Source of the DNA: Alteraurantiacibacter aestuarii
GTDB taxonomy: Bacteria > Pseudomonadota > Alphaproteobacteria > Sphingomonadales > Sphingomonadaceae
DNA: 64,000 bases
NCBI RefSeq assembly: GCF_009827405.1
Contig: NZ_WTYY01000004.1
Span: 1-64,000 of the forward strand
Direction: 5' to 3'
Below are positions 34,154 to 42,873 of this stretch, piece after piece. How positions within the stretch are numbered: the stretch's first letter is position 1; every line of letters starts with the position of its first letter. A program made the position numbers and the translations under genes. The notes beneath the pieces were generated by a model that had not been told where the DNA came from, did not search any database, and saw nothing but the letters and a program-made list of their open reading frames with translations.

Positions 34154-35395
34154 TTGTCGCACTTCATCACCGCAATTGATCGCTACATTTTCCGGCTTGT
34201 GCTGGTGCCGATGATCGGCATCTTCGTGCTTGCCGCCAGCCTGCTGCTGCTGGAAAAAATGCTCCGCCTGTTTGAGTTCGTATCGACAGAAGGCGGGCCG
34301 GTGAACGTGGTCTTCCGGATGCTGGTCAACCTCATTCCCGAATATGCCGGTCTGGCGATTCCGCTGGGGCTGATGCTGGGTATCCTGTTCGCCTTTCGCA
34401 AGCTGGCCATTTCCAGCGAGCTGGACGTGATGCGCGCGGTGGGCATGTCCTACACCCGCCTGCTGCGCGTGCCCTACCTGATGACCTTTGCGCTGATGGC
34501 GCTCAATTTCGCCATCGTCGGCTATCTCCAGCCGCTGGCGCGCTATGCCTATGAGGAAATGGAGTTCGAGCTGCGATCGGGCGCGCTGGGCGCATCGATC
34601 AAGGTGGGCGAATTCAACACTATCGAGGATCGCATGGCGCTGCGCATCGAAGCCAGCCAGGATGAGGGGCGCGACCTGATGGGCATTTTCGCCCGCGTCG
34701 CCAATGACAAGGGGCAGGTGCTGTCCATCTCCGCGCGCGAGGGGCGCTTCCTCGCCAATCGGGAGGATCGCAACACCATCATCCTGCGGCTGATCGACGG
34801 CACCATCATCCATACCGTGCCCAGTGGCCGCTCACGCGTGCTCAGCTTCAGCCAGCATGACCTGCCGATAGACCTGCCCGCGCTGGAAAGATTCCGCGCG
34901 CGCGGCGATGCGGAGCGCGAATATGTCCTGCCCGAGCTGCTGGAGATCGGCTGGAGCCGTGAAGCCAGCGTGCAGGACCGGCAGGGCAGCCGCGCCAATT
35001 TCAACTATCGCATGGTGGAAGTGGTGATGATGATCATGTTGCCGCTGATGGCGGTGGCGCTGGCCATTCCGCCCAAGCGCTCCACCTCGTCTCTGGGCAT
35101 CTTCCTCTCGATCGTGATCGTGGTCGCCTATCACAAGGTCAACCAGTATGGGGAAAGCGTGGCGGAGCTGGGCCGGATCGATCCGTTCCTGGCGCTGTGG
35201 GGGCCGTTTGCCCTGCTGTTCGCGCTGATCGGGTGGATGTATTATCAGGTCGCCTTTGTGCCCGGCGGACAGCCGATTGGCGGGCTGGAGAATATCTATG
35301 CCAAGCTGGCACGGCAGATAAAGGCCCTGCTGCGCCGCCGCCATCGCGGAGAACGGTCCGCAGAGCCAGAGGAAGAGACAATCATTGCTGCTTGA
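34154..35395 (+). CDS. lptF: LPS export ABC transporter permease LptF
   Basis: 413 residues in the LptF/LptG (YjgP/YjgQ) family. Three helices at each end enclose a periplasmic jellyroll-like domain. LEKMLRLFEFV, AIPLGLMLGILFAFRKL and the ELDVMRAVGMS coupling helix are conserved. With LptG and LptB it pulls lipopolysaccharide from the inner membrane. It appears to start at TTG 34154, since no ATG is available in frame before the first helix. It overlaps lptG by 11 bases. Confidence 0.92.
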   Translation: MSHFITAIDRYIFRLVLVPMIGIFVLAASLLLLEKMLRLFEFVSTEGGPVNVVFRMLVNLIPEYAGLAIPLGLMLGILFAFRKLAISSELDVMRAVGMSYTRLLRVPYLMTFALMALNFAIVGYLQPLARYAYEEMEFELRSGALGASIKVGEFNTIEDRMALRIEASQDEGRDLMGIFARVANDKGQVLSISAREGRFLANREDRNTIILRLIDGTIIHTVPSGRSRVLSFSQHDLPIDLPALERFRARGDAEREYVLPELLEIGWSREASVQDRQGSRANFNYRMVEVVMMIMLPLMAVALAIPPKRSTSSLGIFLSIVIVVAYHKVNQYGESVAELGRIDPFLALWGPFALLFALIGWMYYQVAFVPGGQPIGGLENIYAKLARQIKALLRRRHRGERSAEPEEETIIAA

Positions 35396-36485
35396 TTTCT
35401 TCCCCTCGCGCCGCCTGACCATTTATCTGGCCAAGATGTTCGCCGTGCGCATCGTTGCCGTGCTGGCGATGCTGGTGCTGGTGCTGATGATGCTCGACCT
35501 GCTCAGCCGCACGGCCGATATCCTCGCCTTTGAGGGCAATGGGGAGAGCGAGCTGTTCACCTATGTCAGCCTGCGTGTTCCGCAGCTGATCCAGCGCTTC
35601 CTTCCCTATTCGGTGCTGCTGGCCACCATCCTCACGCTGGCAGGTCTCAACCAGAACAGCGAAGTGGTGGCGATGAAGGCGGCAGGCCTCTCCGCGCACC
35701 AGATCCTGGCTCCGCTGCTGCTGACGGCGGCGTTCGTGGCGCTCGCCAGTTTCAGCTTCAACGAACGCGTCGTCACCCGCGCCACCGCCACGCTGAAGGC
35801 GTGGGAGAACGTGGAATATGGCGTGGTCCCGGTCGATCCCGACACGAGGCTCAACGTCTATTTCAACGATGGCAATGATGTGCTGATGGCGCGCGAGCTG
35901 AGCGGGCTTGGCGATGATGCCGTGCTGACCGGTGTGACTTTCTATGAACGCGACGATGCAGGCATGATCACCCGCCAGATCACCGGCAGCCGCGCCACTT
36001 TTGCCAATCCCGGCTGGCTGCTGGACGATGCGCAGGTGTTCGATGTGGTCACCGCGCAGAGCACCGCCGCGACGGAGCCGCTGGTTGTCGCGCCCGGCAC
36101 CACCATCAGTCAGGTGGAGCTGCGCAAGGTCGATCCCGATGCGGAAACGCTGGCGCAGCTGTCACGGTCTATCGATGCGCTGAAGGCCGCCGGACGCCGC
36201 ACGGCGGAGCTGGAAGGCAAATGGTGGCACAAGATATCCGGCCCGCTGTCCGCCATGCTGATGCCCTTGCTGGGCGCAGTGGCGGGTTTTGGCCTGGCGC
36301 GTTCGGGCCATCTGTTCGCCCGCGCGGTGATCGGAATGGCGCTGGGCTTTGCCTATTTCGTGGTCGAGAATGCCGCGCTGGCGCTGGGCAGTTTCGGCGG
36401 ATATCCGCCGCTGCTGGCCGCATGGGCGCCCTTCATACTCTTCTTCCTCCTGGGAGAGACGGTGCTGGTGCGGACCGAGGAATAG
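35385..36485 (+). CDS. lptG: LPS export ABC transporter permease LptG
   Basis: 366 residues with the same architecture as LptF: LLSRTADILAF, LPYSVLLATILTLAGLNQNSEVVAMKAAGLS and C-terminal helices (ISGPLSAMLMPLLGAVAGF). It forms the permease heterodimer with LptF. Starts at TTG 35385 inside the end of lptF, with AGGAAGAG upstream. Confidence 0.93.
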   Translation: MLLDFFPSRRLTIYLAKMFAVRIVAVLAMLVLVLMMLDLLSRTADILAFEGNGESELFTYVSLRVPQLIQRFLPYSVLLATILTLAGLNQNSEVVAMKAAGLSAHQILAPLLLTAAFVALASFSFNERVVTRATATLKAWENVEYGVVPVDPDTRLNVYFNDGNDVLMARELSGLGDDAVLTGVTFYERDDAGMITRQITGSRATFANPGWLLDDAQVFDVVTAQSTAATEPLVVAPGTTISQVELRKVDPDAETLAQLSRSIDALKAAGRRTAELEGKWWHKISGPLSAMLMPLLGAVAGFGLARSGHLFARAVIGMALGFAYFVVENAALALGSFGGYPPLLAAWAPFILFFLLGETVLVRTEE

Positions 36486-36596
36486 GATTGCCCGCCGACG
36501 GTCGTGCCTGATCTATCTTGCCTTGTTTTTGCCCTTTTTGGGAACAGCTGCATCGCCCAGGAGTCTCTCTGCCAGTAACCACCAAGGAGTATTGGT

Positions 36597-36881
36597 ATGA
36601 TCAAGCGTAGTCTGACAGCCCTTTCCGCCCTGGCCATTCTGGGCCTGGCGGCATGCGGCGACACGGTGGAAGAAGGCGATACCACCGTTGTCGAAGCCAA
36701 TACCCCCGAGCCGGCCTATGTGCCTGCGCCATCTGCTGCGCCTGCCGATGCCGACAACAGCTCGGCTGGTGACAGTCTTTCGATTAGCGAAAAGGGTATC
36801 AGCGCCACCATGAATGATGGCGGCACCACCATTAGCGCAGATATTGACGGCAACCCCTCATTCTCCGTTGAACGCAACTGA
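36597..36881 (+). CDS. Small lipoprotein of unknown function
   Basis: 94 residues. Signal peptide with lipobox LAAC (about Cys20), then an acidic, Pro/Ala-rich low-complexity stretch and a short C-terminal beta-like part (ISATMNDGGTTISADIDG). AAGGAG is placed well before the ATG. No family recognised. A terminator follows. Confidence 0.8.
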   Translation: MIKRSLTALSALAILGLAACGDTVEEGDTTVVEANTPEPAYVPAPSAAPADADNSSAGDSLSISEKGISATMNDGGTTISADIDGNPSFSVERN

Positions 36882-36907
36882 AGCGACAGGTTTAGCCACC
36901 AGGCAGG

Positions 36908-36938
36908 AAGGCCCTCGCCCGATGGCGGGGGCCTTTTT
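36908..36938 (+). terminator. Rho-independent terminator after the small lipoprotein gene
   Basis: AAGGCC-CTCGCC, loop CGAT, then GGCG-GGGGCCTT ending in TTTTT. Shared by the converging desaturase gene. Confidence 0.87.
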
Positions 36939-36978
36939 CGTTCTGGCTGCTGGTTGCTTTGTGTCGTCTGCGCGGGCC

Positions 36979-38070
36979 TTAGCCGCGCCGCCCCATGGTG
37001 CTGCGGCCGATCCGCCAGACCAGCGGCCACATGCCCTTGTGCACCGCGCCCTGATAGGTCGATTCCACCCCCAGATGCGCGGCAATGCGGTGATGGGCTG
37101 TGTGCAGCGAGTGATAGGGCAGGCTTGGCAGCAGGTGATGCAGCGCGTGATAGCGCAGGCCTACAGGCGCCCACAGGCCGGCAATGAAGGTCGGAACGTT
37201 GACCGAATCCAGATATTGCGCGGTCACCGTCATCGCCTCCCCGTCATTCTCCCACAGATGGGCGACCAGCGTGCGCAGCTGGTTGAAGGTGGCGACCGCC
37301 GATGCGATGGCCATCGCCACCAGCAGCGGCTTCCACCCCAGCCAGAACGGTGTGGAGATCAGGAACAGCGCCCAGATGCTGGCGCCGATCTGCTGCCACG
37401 CGAACCAGCGGCGCTGCTCGTCATTTTCGGGTGGGCGGCGACGGAAATCGGGATTGATGGAGAGCGAGGATGCCCGCTCCCACGTGAATTTGCGCACGGC
37501 CGGGAAGATCAGCCCCAGCGGCGCCAGCACGCCCCAGCGGATCAGCAGGCCCACAGGGGCCAGTAGCGCCACCAGGATGAACAGCGGCAGCGACCACGGC
37601 TTCATCAGCGCCAGCGGCAGATATTCCGGGTCCTCCGGCGTGCCATAGCGCATGCGCGAATGGTGCAGCGTGTGCACCTGCTCATACATCAGGCTGGGGG
37701 TGAGCATGGGGATGCCCACCAGCATGTTCCACGCGGTGCGAAAGCCGGGCAAGGCGTTGCGATGCAGATGGGTGATTTCGTGAATGAACAGCAGCGCGCG
37801 GTACAGCGCCATGAAGGACAACAGGCCAAATGCCACCGCCACCCACGTGTCCGTGGCCAGGATCGCGCCCGCCAGCGCGCCATAGCCCACCAGCGCCGAA
37901 AGGATCATGTCCGGCCAGTAGATCGCGGGCCGCGCCACGTTGATATCGCGCGTCAGCTCCGCCGCGGCGCGCAGCATCGCCTTGTCGTCAGCGATCTGCG
38001 ACTTGCGCACGCGCGTGCTGCCATCGGTTGCCATGGCACCTGCGGGGCCGAGAGATTGGGTCGCGGTCAT
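36979..38070 (-). CDS. Membrane fatty-acid desaturase
   Basis: 363 residues. Three histidine clusters bind the di-iron centre: HEITHLH, HTLHHS and the C-terminal HALHH plus HTAHH. Membrane helices lie between them. It introduces a double bond into acyl chains, though the regiospecificity (or a hydroxylase role) cannot be told. The ATG at 38070 precedes MTATQSLGP; the frame is open to 38121 without a better start. Confidence 0.85.
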   Translation of the reverse strand: MTATQSLGPAGAMATDGSTRVRKSQIADDKAMLRAAAELTRDINVARPAIYWPDMILSALVGYGALAGAILATDTWVAVAFGLLSFMALYRALLFIHEITHLHRNALPGFRTAWNMLVGIPMLTPSLMYEQVHTLHHSRMRYGTPEDPEYLPLALMKPWSLPLFILVALLAPVGLLIRWGVLAPLGLIFPAVRKFTWERASSLSINPDFRRRPPENDEQRRWFAWQQIGASIWALFLISTPFWLGWKPLLVAMAIASAVATFNQLRTLVAHLWENDGEAMTVTAQYLDSVNVPTFIAGLWAPVGLRYHALHHLLPSLPYHSLHTAHHRIAAHLGVESTYQGAVHKGMWPLVWRIGRSTMGRRG

Positions 38071-38210
38071 ATCCAGTCTTCGCCAGTTCTTATCTTGCCT
38101 TGTGCGGCTTGCCATTGCCAAAGATCAATCTTCGGCACGGCGCGGGGCCGCTTGACATCGCCGGCAAAGCATAAGCAGAGCGAAGGCAGAATGAACAAGG
38201 GCAATGGATC

Positions 38211-39368
38211 GTGTCTGGCAGTAAAATAGATATTGTACCGGTATCCGGCAAGGGTGGGCTGAAGGCCTTCATAGAACTGGCCTATCGCCTCAATGCCGAT
38301 GATCCCAACTGGGTGCCGCCGCTGCGGGCCGACATGGTGGAACTGCTGACGCCGGGCAAGAACCCGTTTCACGAACATGCGCGGATGCAATTGTTCCTCG
38401 CCCGGCGCGATGGCCGCGATGTGGGCCGCATTTCCGCACATATAGACGAGCTGGCGCTGACCCAGCCGGAGAAGCAGGGCATGGGTCCGGGCACCGGTAA
38501 CTGGGGCCTGCTGGAGGCCGAGGATGAGGCAGTCGCCCACGCGCTGATCGCCGCCGCGGAAGACTGGCTGCGCGCGGAGGGAATGACCCGCGTGCTGGCC
38601 CCGATCAGCCTGTCCGTGTGGGAGGAGCCGGGGCTGCTGACCCACGGCCATGACCATCCGCCAATGTTCATGATGGGCCATGACAATGCCGCCTATCAGG
38701 CATGGGTGGAAAGCGCCGGTTATGAAGTGGCGAAGAAGCTCTACACCTATGACCTGGAGGTTCACGAAGGTTTCCCGCCGATCGTCAACCGCATCGTGAA
38801 ATCGGGTGAGCGCAATGAAAACATCACCGTGCGCACGGTCGACCTGAAGCATTTCGATCGCGACGCGGCCATCTTCATCGATATCCTGAACGAGGCATGG
38901 TCGAACAACTGGGGCTTCGTGCCCTTTACCGAGGCCGAGAAGGCCTATGCCGCCAAGAAGCTGAAGCCGATCATCATTGAAGGCGCAAACATGATTGCGG
39001 AGGTCGATGGGGAACCGGTCGCCTTCATGATGTCTCTGCCGGACATGAATGAGAAGCTGATTACCATGCGCGGCAGGCTGTTCCCGTTCAACTGGGCGCG
39101 ACTGCTGTGGTGGCTGCGCAAACCCAGGGGCGCGAACTTCCGCGTGCCGTTGATGGGCGTGGTGCGCAAATACCAGAACAGCCGCCTGGCCAGCCAGCTG
39201 GCCTTCATGATGATCGAATATATCCGCCGCTATGCGGTTGCCGAACACGGCGTGAAACGCGCCGAAGTGGGCTGGGTGCTGGAAGATAATCAGGGGATGG
39301 TGGCCATTGCCGAAGCCATCCAGGCCAAGATGAACCGGGAGTACCGGATCTATGGCAAGCCGCTCTGA
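38211..39368 (+). CDS. Conserved GNAT-like protein (putative N-acetyltransferase)
   Basis: 385 residues, soluble. Two GNAT-like halves seem present: one around DGRDVGRISAHID and a second around MIAEVDGEPVAFMMSLPDMNE, and the end (VKRAEVGWVLEDNQGMVAIAEAI) has the acetyl-CoA-loop look of the fold. Similar proteins occur widely in alphaproteobacteria without a proven role. Starts at GTG 38211 with AAGGGC nine bases upstream. Confidence 0.72.
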   Translation: MSGSKIDIVPVSGKGGLKAFIELAYRLNADDPNWVPPLRADMVELLTPGKNPFHEHARMQLFLARRDGRDVGRISAHIDELALTQPEKQGMGPGTGNWGLLEAEDEAVAHALIAAAEDWLRAEGMTRVLAPISLSVWEEPGLLTHGHDHPPMFMMGHDNAAYQAWVESAGYEVAKKLYTYDLEVHEGFPPIVNRIVKSGERNENITVRTVDLKHFDRDAAIFIDILNEAWSNNWGFVPFTEAEKAYAAKKLKPIIIEGANMIAEVDGEPVAFMMSLPDMNEKLITMRGRLFPFNWARLLWWLRKPRGANFRVPLMGVVRKYQNSRLASQLAFMMIEYIRRYAVAEHGVKRAEVGWVLEDNQGMVAIAEAIQAKMNREYRIYGKPL

Positions 39369-39433
39369 CGGGCAGCAATTGTTGGCAGTATTGCAACAGT
39401 TGCGCCCATAAGAGTGCTTTTTGTGCAGCGCCG

Positions 39434-39459
39434 GGAACCACCAAGCCACTGACCACGTT
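39434..39459 (+). promoter_or_regulatory. EcfG-type general-stress promoter
   Basis: GGAAC (39434-39438), 17 bp, CGTT (39456-39459): an exact match to the alphaproteobacterial EcfG consensus. It lies 39 bases upstream of the response-regulator ATG. Confidence 0.8.
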
Positions 39460-39497
39460 AGCTGTCCGGATGGCGTGGGCCATCTGCTGGGGACACT

Positions 39498-39929
39498 ATG
39501 GCAAAGAACAAGCCTGCAAAGCCGAAGAAGAATCCGATGCAGCGCGTTCTGCTGGTGGAGGATGATCCGGTACTGGCGCTTTCACTGGAAGCGGCGCTGA
39601 TCGATGGCGGCGCGGGTGAGGTTATCATCTGTTCCAGCATGGCGGCCACCGTGGCCGAACTGGAGAAAGCGCGCCCCGATGCCATTATCCTCGACGTCCA
39701 CCTGACCGATCGCGATGATGGCTGGGCGCTGGCCGAACTGGTCAGCCTGCTTGGCCCAAAACGCCCGCGCATCGCCTTTTCCACCGGATCGCCGGAAGAT
39801 ATTCCCGCCTCGGTCAAGGAGATGGGCGCGGTGTTCGAAAAGCCTTACGATCCCGCGCAGCTGGTTGAAGTCCTGATGAGCGGCAACAAGACCGGCCTTA
39901 TCGCCCGCCTGCGCAGCGCGCTGCGCTGA
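39498..39929 (+). CDS. Single-domain response regulator (FATGUY-like, general stress)
   Basis: 143 residues: a basic N-terminal tail (KNKPAKPKKN) and a receiver domain with acceptor Asp66 (ILDVHLT) and Lys115 (FEKPYDP). RIAFSTGSP takes the place of the FATGY motif that defines the receivers acting in the general stress response of sphingomonads (SdrG and relatives). There is no output domain. Its promoter is EcfG-type, and phyR lies 362 bases downstream, both fitting a role in that pathway. Confidence 0.83.
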   Translation: MAKNKPAKPKKNPMQRVLLVEDDPVLALSLEAALIDGGAGEVIICSSMAATVAELEKARPDAIILDVHLTDRDDGWALAELVSLLGPKRPRIAFSTGSPEDIPASVKEMGAVFEKPYDPAQLVEVLMSGNKTGLIARLRSALR

Positions 39930-40010
39930 TCCGAGCTGCGCTGAGCCACAACCACTCTTCCACTCCACATTTTCCCGCAGTGGCAAATTAACCCGGCCCC
40001 AAAGTTAAAA

Positions 40011-40036
40011 GGCCTCCGCTCAATGGAGCGGAGGCC
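40011..40036. terminator. Terminator hairpin after the single-domain response regulator
   Basis: GGCCTCCGCTC, loop AATG, then its exact 11-base complement. An A-run on the left makes it an intrinsic terminator for the minus strand as well. Confidence 0.75.
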
Positions 40037-40235
40037 CTTCGGGATCATGTCACCAGCCGTTTGGACGGGAGGGGGGGTCTCGGCGGTGACATAGGATAAA
40101 ATGCGCCAATCATTGCGCGGTTCCGGCGGCCGCAAAATAATTTTCGCGCCTTTTCAAAAGCGCTTTGCAATCAGGGGGTTGCCATTGCGGACCAGAGCAT
40201 GTCTGGCTGCATATAACGCCAAATTTTCCGCCGCC

Positions 40236-40260
40236 GGAACCAGCTTTGATCCGGCGCGTT
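40236..40260 (+). promoter_or_regulatory. EcfG-type promoter of phyR
   Basis: GGAAC (40236-40240), 16 bp, CGTT (40257-40260), 31 bases upstream of the phyR start. It implies that PhyR synthesis rises with the stress response it controls. Confidence 0.78.
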
Positions 40261-40291
40261 CAAGCCCCAAGCAATCATCGGGAAGGGTCCT

Positions 40292-41086
40292 ATGTCCATT
40301 GGTGCTGAAGTTGCCGCTCATCTTCCGTTTCTCCGCCGCTATGCCCGCGCGCTTACCGGCTCGCAGACAACCGGCGATGCCTTTGTAAAGGCCACGCTGG
40401 AGGCCGCGCTGGCCGATCAGGACGTGGCAGACAGCCTGCGCGGCGGACGTGTGCCGCTGTACCGCGCATTCAACAAATTATGGTCCAGCGCCTATCTCGA
40501 CGATGGAGAGGGCAATGGCGGGGCCAGCCTGCATGAAGTGGCAGCGCAGGATCAGCTCAAGAAGATCACCCCGCTCAACCGGCAGGCGCTGTTGCTGACC
40601 ACGGTGGAGGATTTCACCCCGGCCGAAGCAGCCCAGATCATGGAGATCGACGAGGCCGACGTGGAATCGCTGGTGCGTGAGGCGGTGGAGGAAATCGACC
40701 GCGAGAGCACCACCAACGTGCTGATCATCGAGGATGAGCCGCTGATCTCCATGCAGCTGGAAGACCTCGTGCGATCGCTTGGCCATGACATTTGCGGCAC
40801 CGCCGCCACGCGGACGCAGGCGCAGGAAGTGGTCGCCGGAGAAATGCCGGGCTTGGTGCTGGCCGATATCCAGCTGGCAGATGGCTCCTCCGGGCTTGAT
40901 GCGGTGGACGATATCCTGGCCACGGGCAGCATGCCGGTGATCTTCATCACCGCCTATCCCGAGCGGCTGCTGACGGGTAACCGGCCAGAGCCGACCTATC
41001 TGATCACCAAGCCTTTCCAGGAAGACACGGTGCGTGCGGCGATCAGTCAGGCGTTGTTCTTCGGTTCCAGCCGTCCGCTCAGCTGA
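40292..41086 (+). CDS. phyR: PhyR, anti-anti-sigma response regulator of the general stress response
   Basis: 264 residues. Residues 1-125 mimic an ECF sigma factor (sigma2-like HLPFLRRYARALTGSQTTGDAFV and sigma4-like LTTVEDFTPAEAAQIM). Residues about 142-260 are a receiver with Asp192 (LADIQLADG) and Lys in LITKPF. Once phosphorylated, PhyR binds the anti-sigma factor NepR and frees EcfG. It starts at TTG or ATG close to 40292 in frame with MSIGAEVAAHL. The ModE-like gene follows 17 bases later. Confidence 0.95.
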   Translation: MSIGAEVAAHLPFLRRYARALTGSQTTGDAFVKATLEAALADQDVADSLRGGRVPLYRAFNKLWSSAYLDDGEGNGGASLHEVAAQDQLKKITPLNRQALLLTTVEDFTPAEAAQIMEIDEADVESLVREAVEEIDRESTTNVLIIEDEPLISMQLEDLVRSLGHDICGTAATRTQAQEVVAGEMPGLVLADIQLADGSSGLDAVDDILATGSMPVIFITAYPERLLTGNRPEPTYLITKPFQEDTVRAAISQALFFGSSRPLS

Positions 41087-41103
41087 TTGCCGGGGCGCCA
41101 GCG

Positions 41104-41472
41104 ATGGACCGCCTCAAGCTGAAGATCCAGTTGCTGTGCGCGGACCAAATCGCCATCGGTCCGGGCAAGGCAGACCTGCTCGATGCGATCCGGGATACCG
41201 GCTCCATCTCCGCGGCCGCGCGCGCGCTGGGGATGAGCTATCGCCGGGCTTGGCAGCTGGTGGATGTGATGAACCGCTGTTTCGCTGAAAAGCTGGTGGA
41301 AACGCAGCCCGGTGGCGGCGGAAGTGCCGGTGCCCGGCTGACCGATGCCGGCACGCAGATGCTGGCGGCCTATCGTGCGTTGTCCGCGCAGGTGGAAGGC
41401 CATACCGGCGGCGAGGATTTCGACACTCTGGCGCAAGGCTTGCGCAAAGTGCCGCTGCCGCCTGCCGACTGA
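41104..41472 (+). CDS. ModE-like winged-helix DNA-binding protein without molybdate domain
   Basis: 122 residues. The LysR/ModE-type helix-turn-helix is clear (LLDAIRDTGSISAAARALGMSYRRAWQLVDVMN) and the rest is a short tail. Full ModE has two C-terminal molybdate-binding (TOBE/MOP) domains; these are absent, so it either senses something else or acts as a simple regulator. It probably shares the phyR transcript. The nearby [2Fe-2S] subunit at 54.3 kb belongs to a molybdenum enzyme family, a loose link. Confidence 0.85.
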   Translation: MDRLKLKIQLLCADQIAIGPGKADLLDAIRDTGSISAAARALGMSYRRAWQLVDVMNRCFAEKLVETQPGGGGSAGARLTDAGTQMLAAYRALSAQVEGHTGGEDFDTLAQGLRKVPLPPAD

Positions 41473-41486
41473 GAATTTCCTGCCGA

Positions 41487-42851
41487 TCAGGCGGCCTGCG
41501 GCTCTGCCCGGTCCATGCGCCGGTGCGAGAATATCCACCAGGCAATCGCCATCGATACTGCGCCGCCCGCCAGATTGGCGAGCAATTCGCCGCCATAGAC
41601 CGCGTCCGCGCCCCAGGCGCCTTGCAGTATCAGCGCGAACGGCACCATCACCAGCGCCACGCGGGCGAGTGACAGCATCAGCGCGGTGGAGGCCTGATCG
41701 ATGGCATTGAACGCGCCATTGCCCATGATGAATAGGCCATAGGCCCAGTATCCCCACACGGCGATTTCCAGATAGCGCATGGCGGCATCCACCGTGGCTG
41801 CATCCTCGCTGAAGATGCCGGCAAACCAGCCGCGCCCGAAATACAGCAGGCCGCCCGCCAGCAATCCGTACAACAGGCAGAAACCGCCCGCCTGCAACAT
41901 GGCCAAGCGCGCGCGGTCATATCGCTTCGCGCCCCAGTTCTGCCCCACGATCGCGCCGATGGAGCCGGACAGGCCGAGCAGCGGAACCACGGCAAACATC
42001 TGCAATCGTCCGCCCACGCCAAAGCCGCCGACCGCCGCCTCTCCCTCATGGGCCAGGAAAGTGGTCATCACGGCAAGGCCCACAGGGTTGATCGAATTGG
42101 TCAGCGCGGCGGGCACCGCCACGCGCAGCACATCGCGGATGCCGTGGACCCAGTCGGCATGCAGCAATGATGACAGGGCAAAGGGTATCTGGCCCTTTTG
42201 CAGCATCACAAAGCCGACGATCACCCCCAGCACCCAGCCGCCGATGGTGGCATAGGCGGCCCCGGCAATGCCGAAGCCCGCAAAGCCGAACGCGCCATCG
42301 ATCAGGATCGGATCGAGCACCCAGTTGGCGATGGCAAAGCTGAGCGAGACCACGGTGCTGCGCCGCGCGGCACCCTGCGCGCGCAGCACTCCATTGATGC
42401 CCGACACTGTCAGCAGCAGCGGAAAGCCCAGCGCGAACGGCAGCATGTACAGGCCGATCAGCCGCAGCATCTCGCCCTCTGCCCGCATCAGGCCGAACAG
42501 TTGATCGTGAAACAGCGCCAGCAGCACGGCCACGGCAATTCCGGTCAGCAGGCCAAGGGCTATGCCCAGGCTGGCGCACTGGCTGGCGCGGTCATCCTTG
42601 CCTGCCCCCAGCGCGCGGCTGACAACAGAGCTGGTGCCCGCCATCACCCCCACGCCAAGGCAGGAAAGCGCCGTGCTGACCGGGAAGATAAAGCTCATCG
42701 CCGCCAGCTCCGTGGCGCCAAGGCGGCCGACGAAATAGGCATCGATAATGCCGATGGACATGATCGCCGCCACGCCCACGATCAGCGGCGCTGTCTGGTT
42801 GACCAGATGGCCGGCGATCGAGCCGGTGATCAGTTTGGCGTTCTTGGCCAT
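41487..42851 (-). CDS. MATE-family efflux transporter
   Basis: 454 residues with 12 predicted helices in two related halves (GHLVNQTAPLIVGVAAIMSIGIIDAYFVGRLG and a matching second half). MATE proteins export drugs or metabolites using Na+ or H+. It is the last gene of the long minus-strand catabolic array, 23 bases after the alcohol dehydrogenase, and may export an intermediate or toxic substrate. Confidence 0.88.
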   Translation of the reverse strand: MAKNAKLITGSIAGHLVNQTAPLIVGVAAIMSIGIIDAYFVGRLGATELAAMSFIFPVSTALSCLGVGVMAGTSSVVSRALGAGKDDRASQCASLGIALGLLTGIAVAVLLALFHDQLFGLMRAEGEMLRLIGLYMLPFALGFPLLLTVSGINGVLRAQGAARRSTVVSLSFAIANWVLDPILIDGAFGFAGFGIAGAAYATIGGWVLGVIVGFVMLQKGQIPFALSSLLHADWVHGIRDVLRVAVPAALTNSINPVGLAVMTTFLAHEGEAAVGGFGVGGRLQMFAVVPLLGLSGSIGAIVGQNWGAKRYDRARLAMLQAGGFCLLYGLLAGGLLYFGRGWFAGIFSEDAATVDAAMRYLEIAVWGYWAYGLFIMGNGAFNAIDQASTALMLSLARVALVMVPFALILQGAWGADAVYGGELLANLAGGAVSMAIAWWIFSHRRMDRAEPQAA

Positions 42852-42873
42852 GAATGGATGCGCAGCCCCGAGG

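Larger units (their letters stand above)
39930..40291. other. Intergenic region upstream of phyR: hairpins, no gene seen
   Basis: It holds a terminator-like hairpin (40011-40036), a second inverted repeat TGTCACC (40048-40054) / GGTGACA (40085-40091) enclosing a run of seven Gs, and the EcfG-type promoter of phyR. The nepR and ecfG genes that often sit beside phyR were looked for on both strands and not found. A small RNA is possible but not shown. Confidence 0.6.

Noticed and set aside
40101-40388. nepR candidate upstream of phyR
   Set aside because: The translated frame has none of the NepR core helices and it overlaps the phyR start.
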